From: Neomoorella carbonis
Lineage (GTDB): Bacteria > Bacillota > DSM-521 > Neomoorellales > Neomoorellaceae
Direction of reading: 5' to 3'
Assembly: GCF_045278715.1 (NCBI RefSeq)
Contig: NZ_CP136420.1
Span: forward strand, 1,550,001 to 1,614,000
DNA length: 64,000 nucleotides
In this document: in pieces, positions 24,404-32,867 of the stretch
Layout: each line of letters starts with the position of its first letter
Position numbering within the stretch: position 1 is the first letter of the stretch
Notes under the pieces: generated by a model
The model's database searches: none
What the model saw: only the letters and a program-made list of their open reading frames with translations
What the model was told of the DNA's origin: nothing
Program-made: the position numbers and the translations under genes

Positions 24404-26440
24404 TCACACCTTGAAGCGCTCCACTTGTTCTTCCAATCGTCTGGCAACCTTGAGGACCTCCTGGGCTGTTGAGGCTATCTCCTGGGTTGAGGCTGACAGT
24501 TCCTCGGCCGAGGCCGAAATCTCTTGTGCCGAAGCTGAAGTTTCTTCCGACACAGCGCTTATGCTCTGAACCCTGTCCAGCATCACGTCCTTGGCCTTCA
24601 CCGTATTGTCCACCTGACGGTACGTCTCATCGATCATGGGTGCTATGGCGGCTACCGAGTGGAGTATGTCGTCAAAGGCCTTGACCGTTTTTTCTACATT
24701 TTCCAGTTGCGCAACTACCTGCTTCCTGACTTCCTCCGAAGTGTTCACAACTTCATTGGTCCCCGCTGCTATAGTGCCCAACAGCTCCCTGATCTTGTCG
24801 GAAGAAGCGCGGGACTGCTCGGCCAGCTTGCGGACCTCATCCGCCACCACTGCAAAGCCGCGACCTGCCTCCCCTGCCCGTGCCGCCTCAATGGCCGCAT
24901 TCAAGGCCAAAAGGTTCGTCTGCTCCGCTATTCCGTTGATCACTTCGAGGATCTCGCCTACTTGATTTACAGAGCCGCTTAAATCAGTTAGTTTCTCCAC
25001 TACCACCTTGAAAGCCTCGCGCACGCCCTTAATGGAGGCGATCAGGACGTCCAGCTCTTTCTTGCCTACACCAGCCAGCCTGGAGGTCTCTTCGGTGTTA
25101 GCCCTAACGTGGCCAAGTTCGGTGTACACTTTTTCCAGGCTGGAGGTTATATTTTCTACAAGGCCCAGTATTTCCTGCAGGTGACCCGCTTGTTCCGAAG
25201 CTCCCGAAGCTACCTGTTGAATGGCCTTGGCCACTTCGCCGGAAGAAGCGGCGATCTCTTCTGAAGCAGCGCTCAATGTCTCTGAGTTGCCGGCCAGCGT
25301 TTTCGCGTCGTCTCTAAGGCCCGATAGTAGCGGTCTGAGGTTGGCCTGCAGCCGATCGATGGCTTGGGCGAGCTTTCCTATCTCATCCTTCATGCGAAGG
25401 TATTTTTCAGAAACCGGCCGGGTAAAGTCGCCGTTGGCTATAAGTCCCAGGTCGTCGACGGCCAGAACCAGAGGAGAGGTTATAGTTCTTGCCATCATAA
25501 AAGTCAATACCAAGGCTACAAGGATTATTATCAGGGACACAACCAGCAAAGATGACCTAAGGCTGGCGGTCTTCTCCTGCACCTCGACTTCGGGGGCGGT
25601 CACTGCCACAGACCATCCGGTGCTCTTAACAGGAGCGTAGGCGATAAGGTTCTTCTGGCCCTGTAAGGTGTAATGGGCGACTCCCTCTTCTCCCTGAGCC
25701 ATCCTCGAAATTACCGCCGCCAGAGATTCCAGGGAAGGGTTGGACTTTGCCTCCTCCACGATATTCTCCTCGCCTATGACCCTATCCGCATCTTTGTGGG
25801 CTATGGTCTTACCAGTACTGTCCACTGCAATCGCGTACCCTGTACGGCCGTAAGTTATGTCCGCCACCAGCTCGCTAAACTTTGCCGCGTCTACTATACC
25901 AATCAGCACGCCTATTATTTCATTGGTGGCATAGTGGCGTATAGGTGTGGCATAAGCAAATATAACCGACTTGTCGACCTTGCTGACAATGGTGCTGGAG
26001 ACAAAAGTCTTACCCCCAATGGCGGCCCGGAAGTGTTCCCGGTCGGCGAGGTTGGCTTTACTGCCGTCGGAGTATACTGCGTTCCCCGCCTTGTCGGCAA
26101 TGCCAAACCGCCTGAACCCCAGGCCTTTCGCCCTTTTTTGCTCTTCACGGAGAGTCTCCAACTTTTCTTCTAGCGTGGCTTCGCGGTCACCCGACCGGCC
26201 GCGGATAATGTTGTTATTGGCTATGGTCTCCATCACGTACATCCGCGCCTGGACGCGGCTGTTCACGGTCTCGGCGGCCTGCTGAACCATCTTGAACATG
26301 GCCTCTTCAGCTTGGCTATCTAAAGCGCTCCCGGCGCGGTTTTGACTTACAATTGCCAGCAACAGGCTTCCAACTAGAACGATAATACCGAAAAGCGCAG
26401 TCATCTTGCCTCGCAGGCTTCCTGTCAGTTTTCCCATCAT
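24404..26440 (-). CDS. Methyl-accepting chemotaxis protein with dCache sensor
   Basis: The 678-residue receptor has a first membrane helix (about 12-32), a periplasmic-side double Cache sensor (about 35-290), a second helix (about 297-317), a HAMP segment (about 318-370), and a signalling domain with the hairpin tip GIAEQTNLLALNAAIEAARA. It would pass a small-molecule signal to CheA/CheW; the ligand is unknown. A GEMM riboswitch lies in its leader. The ATG has only a weak ribosome site. Confidence 0.93.
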   Translation of the reverse strand: MMGKLTGSLRGKMTALFGIIVLVGSLLLAIVSQNRAGSALDSQAEEAMFKMVQQAAETVNSRVQARMYVMETIANNNIIRGRSGDREATLEEKLETLREEQKRAKGLGFRRFGIADKAGNAVYSDGSKANLADREHFRAAIGGKTFVSSTIVSKVDKSVIFAYATPIRHYATNEIIGVLIGIVDAAKFSELVADITYGRTGYAIAVDSTGKTIAHKDADRVIGEENIVEEAKSNPSLESLAAVISRMAQGEEGVAHYTLQGQKNLIAYAPVKSTGWSVAVTAPEVEVQEKTASLRSSLLVVSLIIILVALVLTFMMARTITSPLVLAVDDLGLIANGDFTRPVSEKYLRMKDEIGKLAQAIDRLQANLRPLLSGLRDDAKTLAGNSETLSAASEEIAASSGEVAKAIQQVASGASEQAGHLQEILGLVENITSSLEKVYTELGHVRANTEETSRLAGVGKKELDVLIASIKGVREAFKVVVEKLTDLSGSVNQVGEILEVINGIAEQTNLLALNAAIEAARAGEAGRGFAVVADEVRKLAEQSRASSDKIRELLGTIAAGTNEVVNTSEEVRKQVVAQLENVEKTVKAFDDILHSVAAIAPMIDETYRQVDNTVKAKDVMLDRVQSISAVSEETSASAQEISASAEELSASTQEIASTAQEVLKVARRLEEQVERFKV

Positions 26441-26542
26441 ACAACTACCGGTCGCTCCCGCTCCTGGCGAACCGCGGTTTGCGGGGCGACCTATACCCCC
26501 TTCCTCATAATCGTTTTGCTAGAACGGTAGCTTTTTGCGATC

Positions 26543-26573
26543 GAATTTAAACGGCCGCCTTCACGGCGGCCGT
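26543..26573 (-). terminator. Terminator-like hairpin in the chemoreceptor leader
   Basis: ACGGCCGCC and GGCGGCCGT form a 9-bp stem followed on the minus strand by TTTAAATT. It lies between the GEMM aptamer and the gene and is the likely expression platform, although the T-run is weak. Confidence 0.55.
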
Positions 26574-26609
26574 AGAGAAAAGGTATATTAATTTTAAATC
26601 ACTTACTCT

Positions 26610-26698
26610 CCCGGCAGCCTGGCTACCATATCCTTAAAACGGACTTAGGCCCGCGGCTTTGCGCCCCCGCCTTTCGACGAGTTTGCCTTTAGCGGTAC
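26610..26698 (-). promoter_or_regulatory. Cyclic-di-GMP-I (GEMM) riboswitch upstream of chemoreceptor gene
   Basis: The minus strand contains GCTAAAGGCAAACTCG, CGAAAGGCGGGGGCGCAAAG, CCGCGGGCCTAAGTCC and ATGGTAGCCAGGCTGCCGG, the full GEMM-I core. It is a clear homologue of the copy at 22700-22792 but differs in the stems, so it is not a recent duplicate. Confidence 0.93.
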
Positions 26699-26734
26699 TG
26701 GCTATAATTATGCATTAGGCGTCAAGCGATTATT

Positions 26735-26764
26735 ACTTTAATACATTTGATGGATATTTGTCAA
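26735..26764 (-). promoter_or_regulatory. Promoter upstream of the second GEMM riboswitch
   Basis: On the minus strand a perfect TTGACA is followed 18 bases later by TAAAGT. The start would lie 25-30 bases before the aptamer. A poor sigma-D-like match (TAAA...GCCTAATG) overlaps but is not convincing. Confidence 0.45.
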
Positions 26765-26799
26765 TATATACCCCAAGGTCCTAGCAGCGGATCGTGATA

Positions 26800-26824
26800 T
26801 GTCACCATGTAAGCGGACTGAGAC
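26800..26824. repeat. Possible transposon-end relic (copy B)
   Basis: TGTCACCATGTAAGCGGACT plus GAGA; 21 of 24 bases match the segment at 21243. It directly precedes the 253-bp repeat, and GAAAATGTCACTATGGG follows that repeat at 27104. So the repeat may have landed in, or carried, such an end. Confidence 0.35.
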
Positions 26825-26851
26825 ACTCATGCCACCTGATAGCGGCACCAA

Positions 26852-27104
26852 CAGAAGAATGAAAATAACGGGCTGGCATTTGTTTGGAGCGAGCGACTTG
26901 GTCCGAGCGGTTGAACAGCCTTGGCGAAGCCGAGGAGCGAGGGCGGGGCCGAGGACAGGATGTCCGAGGCCTGCCTCTGAGGCAAGGATGCCGAATAGGC
27001 AGGGAACCCCGCCCGAGCCTGAGGCTGAGCCTTAGGCTGATCCGCGAGGGCCAGGGAGCGAGCGAAAACAATGCCAGCCTGGAGAGAAGTAATTTTCAGG
27101 GTAG
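26852..27104 (+). repeat. 253-bp dispersed repeat, copy 1
   Basis: The second copy is at 53530-53783 in the opposite orientation, at roughly 92% identity by hand alignment. The ends are imperfect inverted repeats containing TGAAAATAAC or TGAAAATTAC and GGCTGGCATT. The GC-rich interior includes two hairpins with AGGA loops (GGAC-AGGAT-GTCC and GGCA-AGGA-TGCC) that are unchanged in both copies. No convincing coding frame is present. It is probably a MITE-like or RNA-encoding element. Confidence 0.85.
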
Positions 27105-27227
27105 AAAATGTCACTATGGGAGCATCTTGTAATGAATTAAAATAATGTTGCAGCTTGCCGCCAGGCTGTCTGGATGCATTTCCCAGGAATAAAATATTAT
27201 AAAGTATAATGAACGGGAGGTCTAAAT

Positions 27228-28178
27228 ATGGCCCTGCAAGACCGGCAGGTAGAAAACAACTGGTATTATGTTCCTGATCCTTCGGGATTAGCTTCTTTAC
27301 GCAGCCGCGGCCGTCTGTTAAGTTACATCCTGCCTTTCTGGTTTGGGGTAACCGAGACAGGAAGCCTCGTGGATCAAGCCGATACCGAAGGCCTGGAAAC
27401 AATACGGCAATATAAACTTCCGGTGCTGGCCATCGTCCACAACTATTCCAGTCCTCAGTACGGTCCCCTGATACACCGCTTGTTGACTACGCCAACCTTG
27501 CGCCAGGCCCTGGTAAACAATATCTTATCCCTTATGTACCGCTGGGGTTTCGCCGGGGTTAATATCGATTTCGAATTTGTCCCTCCGGAGGATCGTTCCT
27601 CTTTGACAAGCTTTATGCGTCAGCTCTCCCAGGCCCTCCGTGCGGCAGGCTTTTTAACCACCATTTCCGTACCGGCAGAACTGGAGGATAACCCCCGCCA
27701 CCCCTTCTCAGGCGCTTTTAGTTATCCGGAACTCGGAGCCCTTAGCGACCAGGTCTATATTTTAGCTTACGATGAACATTTCAGTACACCCGGCCCTATC
27801 GCTTCCGTTAGTTTTGTCCGTCGGGTACTGGACTATGCTGTAAGCGTTATCCCCAGGGAAAAAATACGCCTCGGTATGGCTGTTTATGGTTACGACTGGG
27901 CTGAAGGAGCGCCCATTCCCGTAACCCTCTCCCACAGCCAAGCCGTTGAGCTGGCTCGCCGCGTGGGTGCCACTATCTATTATGACCAAGCGGCCCAGGA
28001 ATCCACCTTTAGTTATGTAGAGGATAATATTCCCCATGTAGTATGGTTTGAAGATGTGCGGAGCTTTAGCACAAAGCTGGGCCTGGTGCGGGAGTACAAC
28101 CTTCCTGGCATCGGTGTCTGGCGCCTGGGCCTGGAAGACCAGCGCATCTGGGAACTGCGAGGCGGGTATAAAGGCTAG
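27228..28178 (+). CDS. Glycoside hydrolase family 18 protein (spore cortex hydrolase-like)
   Basis: This 316-residue protein is a GH18 barrel of the YaaH/SleL/CwlV type. The catalytic strand reads FAGVNIDFEFV, keeping the D-x-E pair with Glu as proton donor; later blocks are QVYILAYDEH and GMAVYGYDW. It has no signal peptide and no LysM repeats, unlike many spore-lytic relatives. GH18 enzymes of this branch cut N-acetylglucosamine bonds in cortex or cell-wall glycan. The start follows GGGAGG. It converges on the FlhB-like gene with 4 bases between them. Confidence 0.85.
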   Translation: MALQDRQVENNWYYVPDPSGLASLRSRGRLLSYILPFWFGVTETGSLVDQADTEGLETIRQYKLPVLAIVHNYSSPQYGPLIHRLLTTPTLRQALVNNILSLMYRWGFAGVNIDFEFVPPEDRSSLTSFMRQLSQALRAAGFLTTISVPAELEDNPRHPFSGAFSYPELGALSDQVYILAYDEHFSTPGPIASVSFVRRVLDYAVSVIPREKIRLGMAVYGYDWAEGAPIPVTLSHSQAVELARRVGATIYYDQAAQESTFSYVEDNIPHVVWFEDVRSFSTKLGLVREYNLPGIGVWRLGLEDQRIWELRGGYKG

Positions 28179-28182
28179 TTTT

Positions 28183-28464
28183 TTATTTTAGCATTTTCGC
28201 GTCTAAGTCCAAAGAATAAATAAAGACCAGAATCTCAGCCACCATCTGGTACAGTTCGACCGGAATCTCAGACCCGATATCTAACCCAGCTAACATCTCC
28301 GCCAGATGGGTGTCCCGGTGGACGGGGACGCCAGCTTCCCTGGCAGTGACTATGATTTTATCGGCTATAGCCCCCCTACCGGAAGCTACTACCCGGGGGG
28401 CTTTATCTTGCTCGCTGTTATATCGCAGGGCTACCGCCTTTCTTACCCCTTCCTGTTCCTTCAT
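28183..28464 (-). CDS. FlhB C-terminal-domain-like protein (YlqH type)
   Basis: This 93-residue protein matches the cytoplasmic domain of the flagellar export switch FlhB after its self-cleavage site (AVALRYNSEQDKAPRVVASG, then DIGSEIPVELYQMVAEIL). The NPTH cleavage motif and all membrane helices are absent. Bacillus YlqH is the same kind of stand-alone domain and sits next to YlqG. Here too it follows a FliK-like gene. Its exact role is unknown; a substrate-switch accessory is plausible. Confidence 0.85.
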   Translation of the reverse strand: MKEQEGVRKAVALRYNSEQDKAPRVVASGRGAIADKIIVTAREAGVPVHRDTHLAEMLAGLDIGSEIPVELYQMVAEILVFIYSLDLDAKMLK

Positions 28465-28502
28465 GGCTGCGCTTTTCCCTTCCCCCGTTGCGGTGAAACA
28501 GG

Positions 28503-29858
28503 TTAAACCCTCTTATCCAGAAAGCCGATCTGGGAGCCGGTTTCCCCGGCAGCAGCTTCCCAAGGTACAAGCCACCGGGGAACGATACCCGGTTGCCATT
28601 TGTACCCATGCAAATGGTAGCCCAGGCGGGCAAAGGCATCCTGGAGAACCGGCCAGGATTCATTGATCAACCGGCCCACCCATTCCTTCTCCACCCTCCC
28701 CTCGACCCTGACCTCCCGCTGCCAGATACTTATTTCCAGCAACAGGCGGCCCAAATTCTCCGTATCAACTAGGATAGAGATATTAAAATTCTGGCGATCA
28801 GTGGGGCTGTTTCCCCCTCTTTCTTTTTTAATCACCAGCTGCCCCCAGGTAGTTACTTCATTATTTTTCAACAGGGGCAGGGTAAAATAAAGGTGGCTCT
28901 GGAATTCGTTATCACCCCATTGGAAAATCAGCTGCCCGGCCAGCTGCCTGACAATCATTTTGCCAGTCTCGAGGAGTTCGCCGCTGGCATCCCGGCCAGT
29001 TTGCCGGGTACCATCCTGTAGGGCCTGTAAAAGATAGTCCAATTTTTCTATTAGCCCATTCAAAGGTAGGGGCCGGAAAGGGGCGACGCCGTCCCTGGCA
29101 GGTAACTGGGAGGATAACAGGTTGCGCAATTGCTCCGCTACCTTTACCTGGCCTTCCTCCGGCTTAAGGACCAGGGAGGCCACCAGGGTCCTGAGCTCCC
29201 GGTAAAGCAAGCCGGCCTCCTCTCTCCTCTCCCCGGCCAAACCGTCAATTAAATCTGCCAGGAGAGGGATAAATCGGGCCAGGCGCGTCATCCCTGCCTG
29301 CCCCGGGCCTTTCTCCCCCAGCATAAACTCCTGCAGGAGCTTGACCGCCTCTATCCGGGGCAAGACTCCCAGCTTAAGGGCCTGTAGAACCACTTCCATC
29401 CCTTCTTCGTTTTCACTACCAAGGAGGGCCAGTGCCTGTTTTACCTGCCCCAATAATTCTTGTTGCAATGGGAGTCTGTGGCTGATAAATTTTTGCACCA
29501 GGGAACGGTGCAGGGGTGTGTCTTTAAGCCCCAACCGGGCAAGAATTTCCCCGGGGATGTCATTTGTCGTTGACCCGTCCCGGGAAAGGAGTTTGACCAT
29601 GTAGAGGCTTCCCCGGCGCTCCTGGACCTGCAGGCTGACCAAATCACCCGGGGATAAAGAAAAAGAAGTACGAGCCAGGACCTCCCGACCTTCGAGCTCC
29701 AGGACAAAACGGCCCGTTCCCCGCCGGCCGATCACTCTGCCCTGGAGTACCTGCCCCACCTCCCAGGCCAGCCCCCGGCTATCCTTTACGGCCCCTGCCG
29801 CGCTGGTAGCTATAGCTTTACCGGCCTCGGTCCTAAGATCAGTTAAGATCAGGTTCAT
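28503..29858 (-). CDS. FliK-like hook-length-control-related protein (YlqG type)
   Basis: The 451-residue soluble protein has a variable Leu/Glu-rich N-terminal region, including a short beta-domain (VLQGRVIGRRGTGRFVLE). Its C-terminal domain is like that of FliK (about 315-420: WGQLVIKKE, then ISILVDTENLGRLLLEI). FliK C-termini contact FlhB, which fits the FlhB-C-like gene downstream. The pair is remote from any flagellar operon in this window, as ylqGH is in Bacillus. The start follows a GGGGGTG site. Confidence 0.75.
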   Translation of the reverse strand: MNLILTDLRTEAGKAIATSAAGAVKDSRGLAWEVGQVLQGRVIGRRGTGRFVLELEGREVLARTSFSLSPGDLVSLQVQERRGSLYMVKLLSRDGSTTNDIPGEILARLGLKDTPLHRSLVQKFISHRLPLQQELLGQVKQALALLGSENEEGMEVVLQALKLGVLPRIEAVKLLQEFMLGEKGPGQAGMTRLARFIPLLADLIDGLAGERREEAGLLYRELRTLVASLVLKPEEGQVKVAEQLRNLLSSQLPARDGVAPFRPLPLNGLIEKLDYLLQALQDGTRQTGRDASGELLETGKMIVRQLAGQLIFQWGDNEFQSHLYFTLPLLKNNEVTTWGQLVIKKERGGNSPTDRQNFNISILVDTENLGRLLLEISIWQREVRVEGRVEKEWVGRLINESWPVLQDAFARLGYHLHGYKWQPGIVPRWLVPWEAAAGETGSQIGFLDKRV

Positions 29859-29966
29859 AGTAAAGCACCCCCAGGTAGTCGGTTGCGGACAGGTACTTGC
29901 ACCGGTTGGACAACTATAGATATTCTAACATATCGGCGGAGATCTCTATTATATTTCTCGGAGCTT

Positions 29967-30626
29967 TTAGTTCTCCCTATCGCCTTTTTGTACCGACTTG
30001 CGGAAAAAGATGATGACTAGAATTGCCAGGATGGCAGCTGCCAAACCCCAGGCAGTGGACGGTAGATTTATTCCTCCCTGGACGGTACTAAAAAGGCCAA
30101 AAACAAAGAAGATACAGGCGGCCCCGAGTTTGATCACCCGTTCGGGTAAGCGGGCCCCCATAGCCTGCCCGATCCAGATTGCCAGCCCATCGGAAAGAAC
30201 CATCCCCAGGGTCGAGCCAAGCCAGACGGGTAAAACGGAATAAGTAGTAGCCAGCGTTACGGTGCTAAGCATGGTTTTATCGCCAAATTCAGCCAGAAAG
30301 AAGGTGATTGTCACCAACCAGAAGGGAGAAGCAATGCGGTGGGTATTATCCTTTTCCTTCTCCACACTATCACCCCGGAGGGTCCAGAGGCCAAACCCGA
30401 TAAAAGCCAGGCCGGCAAGAAAGTGCGTCCAGGCGGCAGGGATAAGTACACCCATAAATTCGCCCAAAGCGACGGAAATGACGTGAACCAATAGCGTCGC
30501 GCTGAAAATCCCCGCCAGGACAACGCGGGCATTAAAACGGGTAGCAAGGGTGAGGGCCACCAGTTGGGTCTTGTCCCCCAGTTCGGCAATAAAAATCAAA
30601 CCCATTGATAATAAAAATGCTTTCAT
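29967..30626 (-). CDS. UPF0016/GDT1-family manganese exporter
   Basis: This 219-residue membrane protein has six predicted helices in two halves, each with the family motif E-x-G-D-K-T (FIAELGDKTQL and FLAEFGDKTML). Characterised members (MneA, Mnx, yeast Gdt1) move Mn2+ or Ca2+. An AGGAGGT site sets the ATG at 30626, although the frame is open into the leader. A yybP-ykoY manganese riboswitch immediately upstream makes Mn2+ efflux the best call. Confidence 0.92.
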   Translation of the reverse strand: MKAFLLSMGLIFIAELGDKTQLVALTLATRFNARVVLAGIFSATLLVHVISVALGEFMGVLIPAAWTHFLAGLAFIGFGLWTLRGDSVEKEKDNTHRIASPFWLVTITFFLAEFGDKTMLSTVTLATTYSVLPVWLGSTLGMVLSDGLAIWIGQAMGARLPERVIKLGAACIFFVFGLFSTVQGGINLPSTAWGLAAAILAILVIIFFRKSVQKGDREN

Positions 30627-30671
30627 ACCGTACCTCCTGAATAGAGTGATGTGATGGGCTGCCCAGGGGCC

Positions 30672-30801
30672 AAAAAAAGAGACCTTTACACCCCTATCAG
30701 GGTGCAAAGGTCTCGCTAAGCCATACATAGTAGGCTGGCAGGGCCAGGCCGGCGGCCAGTATGTTGACCCTACCTGTTGAATAGCTACTCCCCTCTGCAA
30801 C
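30672..30801 (-). promoter_or_regulatory. Manganese (yybP-ykoY) riboswitch with terminator
   Basis: The minus strand begins GCAGAGGGGAGTAGC and, after two arms (including CCCTGCCAGCCTACTATGT), ends with TTAGCGAGACCTTTGC, the conserved 3' closure of the yybP-ykoY motif. The same GAGACCTTTGCACCC strand pairs with GGGTGTAAAGGTCTC to make a strong terminator followed by TTTTTTT (30672-30714). So Mn2+ binding should prevent termination and turn on the exporter. Confidence 0.92.
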
Positions 30802-30874
30802 TAAAATAATTATACCCTGGAAGCTCGATATTGACAAGCCGGCGCGTTCACTCGTGTTAGCCAGTCAAGGAAGG

Positions 30875-30892
30875 GTGACATTTTCTCTGTCC
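30875..30892. repeat. Possible transposon-end relic (copy D)
   Basis: GTGACATTTTCTCTGTCC is the inverse of GGAC-GAGAAAATGTCAC seen at 21257-21275. It sits inside a longer inverted pair (GTCAAGG...CCTTGAC). No transposase is nearby. Confidence 0.3.
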
Positions 30893-30908
30893 CTTGACAG
30901 ACCAGGGT

Positions 30909-31913
30909 TTAGCCGGCCCGTATTTCCTGGCGCATAAAAAAGTAGTAGGCCAGGGCAAAGATCAGCATGGTGGCAGCGATAAGACCCACCAGGTGCGGCC
31001 AGATGAGGAGCAGGCTCTGGTCCAGGGGCAGGCTTCCTGGTATAGCCCCCTCTAATTGTTCCACCAGTACAGGCCCCAGGGTCCTTACCCCGGGGTTAAG
31101 GAGAGTTACTGTAGCTTCATCGTAAAGAGTTGTCGTTGAAAGGCGGCTAAGATTTTGTTTCAAAGTCGCGTTGTGCAGGACCCGGGCCGGCGCGGCATTT
31201 TCACTTACCGGGAAGATGCCGTCGGCAATGAGCCCCGCCAGCATCCCGGCAAAGAGGGCGAAAAACAGCCATACGGCTATGCCAGCCAGGGCCGAGGTGG
31301 CCGTCTGGCGGAACAATAAAGAAAAGAGGAGGGAGACACTCAGCCAGAAGGCCACATAAATAATGGTGACCAGGAGGTAGATAAACAGCCGTCCGATTTC
31401 CTCGCCCGTAGGAGGAACGCCGATTAGCAGCAGCCCCAACCCGGCCACTAAGAGCCCCAGGGCCAGGATGACCACCGCCAGAACTACCAGGCCGGCCAGA
31501 AATTTGCCGTTGATGACATCGTCCCGGTAGATTGGCTGGGCAAGGAGCCGGCTCAAGGTGCGTTTATTATGCTCGCCGTTGATGGCATCAAAGCCGAGGG
31601 CCAGGCCCAGCAGGGGGCCCAAAAAAGAAATAAAAGTAATAAAGGGCGGCAGGGACCCGCCGCTGGTGGTAAAAAGGCGCAGGAAGACAAACTGGGGATC
31701 CCCTTCTCCTGCCGCCTGGCGGATGCTCTGGGCTGCCACGTAAAAGGCGCCCACGCCGGCCACGGCCACCAGGAAAACCAGGATGGCAAAGCGGGTGCTG
31801 CTCAGGTTGTCCGCCAGCTCCTTCTGGAAGACGGTTTTCAAGCCACCGCTGAACCATTCCTGTTGCCGGAACCAATCCAGCCACTCTTTTATCCTAGCCT
31901 GCCACCGTGTCAT
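30909..31913 (-). CDS. ABC transporter permease (ABC-2 type)
   Basis: The product (about 334 residues) has six membrane helices and one large external loop between helices 1 and 2. It belongs to the ABC-2 export permeases, with the sequence NGEHNKRTLSRLLAQPIYRDDVINGKF that marks the NosY/gliding-type group spread over its second cytoplasmic part. The GGGGGAGGG site supports ATG 31913. It overlaps the ATPase gene by 20 bases. The exported substrate is not evident. Confidence 0.85.
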   Translation of the reverse strand: MTRWQARIKEWLDWFRQQEWFSGGLKTVFQKELADNLSSTRFAILVFLVAVAGVGAFYVAAQSIRQAAGEGDPQFVFLRLFTTSGGSLPPFITFISFLGPLLGLALGFDAINGEHNKRTLSRLLAQPIYRDDVINGKFLAGLVVLAVVILALGLLVAGLGLLLIGVPPTGEEIGRLFIYLLVTIIYVAFWLSVSLLFSLLFRQTATSALAGIAVWLFFALFAGMLAGLIADGIFPVSENAAPARVLHNATLKQNLSRLSTTTLYDEATVTLLNPGVRTLGPVLVEQLEGAIPGSLPLDQSLLLIWPHLVGLIAATMLIFALAYYFFMRQEIRAG

Positions 31914-32865
31914 GATATCCCTCCCCCTGGAAATACTGGAGATAAATATCATCTAAATCATAGCCCCGTGCCCTTAAATACAGGAGGGTAAATCCTTTAC
32001 TTGCCAGGTAAGGCGTAAGCTCCGGGCGGATATCGCGGCCCGCGGCGCAGCGGATCCGGATAAAGGCGCCGTGGCGCTCGACGGCGGTCACACCCTGAAG
32101 GGACCGGAGGGCATTAAACAACTGATCATTATCGGGATCGGCCTGCAGTTCAATCTCCAGGGGCTTACCGGCCATGACCTGCTGCCCGAGCAATGCCACC
32201 GGCCCGGCCGCCAGGAGCCTGCCGCCGACAAAAATTCCTACCCGGTCGCAGATTTGCTGCACCTGGTGCAGGAGATGGGAGGAGAGGAGAACTGTTTTCC
32301 CGCCTTCCCGGGCCAGCCGGACAATCAGGGCCAGCAGTTCCCGGACACCCTCGGGATCAATGCCCAGGGTGGGTTCATCGAGGATTATAATCTCCGGGTC
32401 CTTCACCATGACATCGGCAATGCCCAACCGCTGGCGCATCCCGCGAGAAAACTCCTTCACTTTGCGGTGGGCGTAATTGCTTAAACCCACCTGTTCCAGA
32501 CTTAAGGCCACGCGCTTTTCAGCTTCCGCCGGGGGGATCTGGTTCAGTCCGGCGGTGTAGAGGAGGTTCTCCCGTGCCGTCAGGTCGTCGTAGAAACCGA
32601 CATTATCGGGTAGATAGCCAATTATCCTCTTAACCTCCAGGGGGTAACGGGTGGCGTCCAGACCCTTTACCAGGGCCTGGCCGGAAGTCGGCTCGGTCAA
32701 CCCCAGAAGCATTAATATCGTTGTCGTCTTGCCGGCACCGTTGGGCCCCAGGAGACCGAAAATCTCCCCCTCCCTGATTTCCAGGTTGAGGTCCTGGACG
32801 GCAGTTATGGAGCCATAGTGCTTGGTAAGGTTCCGGGTGACAATGACTGCTTCCTGTCCTGCCAT
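31894..32865 (-). CDS. ABC transporter ATP-binding protein
   Basis: This 323-residue ATPase has Walker A GPNGAGKTTT, the signature FSRGMRQRLGIADVM, and Walker B IIILDEPT, with a C-terminal regulatory domain of the kind seen in ABC-2 exporters. The start at 32865 follows the stop of the NEW3 gene by two bases. It works with the downstream permease, and the NEW3 protein upstream is probably the extracytoplasmic partner. Confidence 0.92.
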   Translation of the reverse strand: MAGQEAVIVTRNLTKHYGSITAVQDLNLEIREGEIFGLLGPNGAGKTTTILMLLGLTEPTSGQALVKGLDATRYPLEVKRIIGYLPDNVGFYDDLTARENLLYTAGLNQIPPAEAEKRVALSLEQVGLSNYAHRKVKEFSRGMRQRLGIADVMVKDPEIIILDEPTLGIDPEGVRELLALIVRLAREGGKTVLLSSHLLHQVQQICDRVGIFVGGRLLAAGPVALLGQQVMAGKPLEIELQADPDNDQLFNALRSLQGVTAVERHGAFIRIRCAAGRDIRPELTPYLASKGFTLLYLRARGYDLDDIYLQYFQGEGYHDTVAG

Positions 32866-32867
32866 GG

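Noticed and set aside
26827..27402. 191-codon minus-strand frame across repeat copy 1 and the GH18 start
   Set aside because: Spans a non-coding repeat and runs antisense into a real gene; the repeat copy at 53530 does not keep the same frame.
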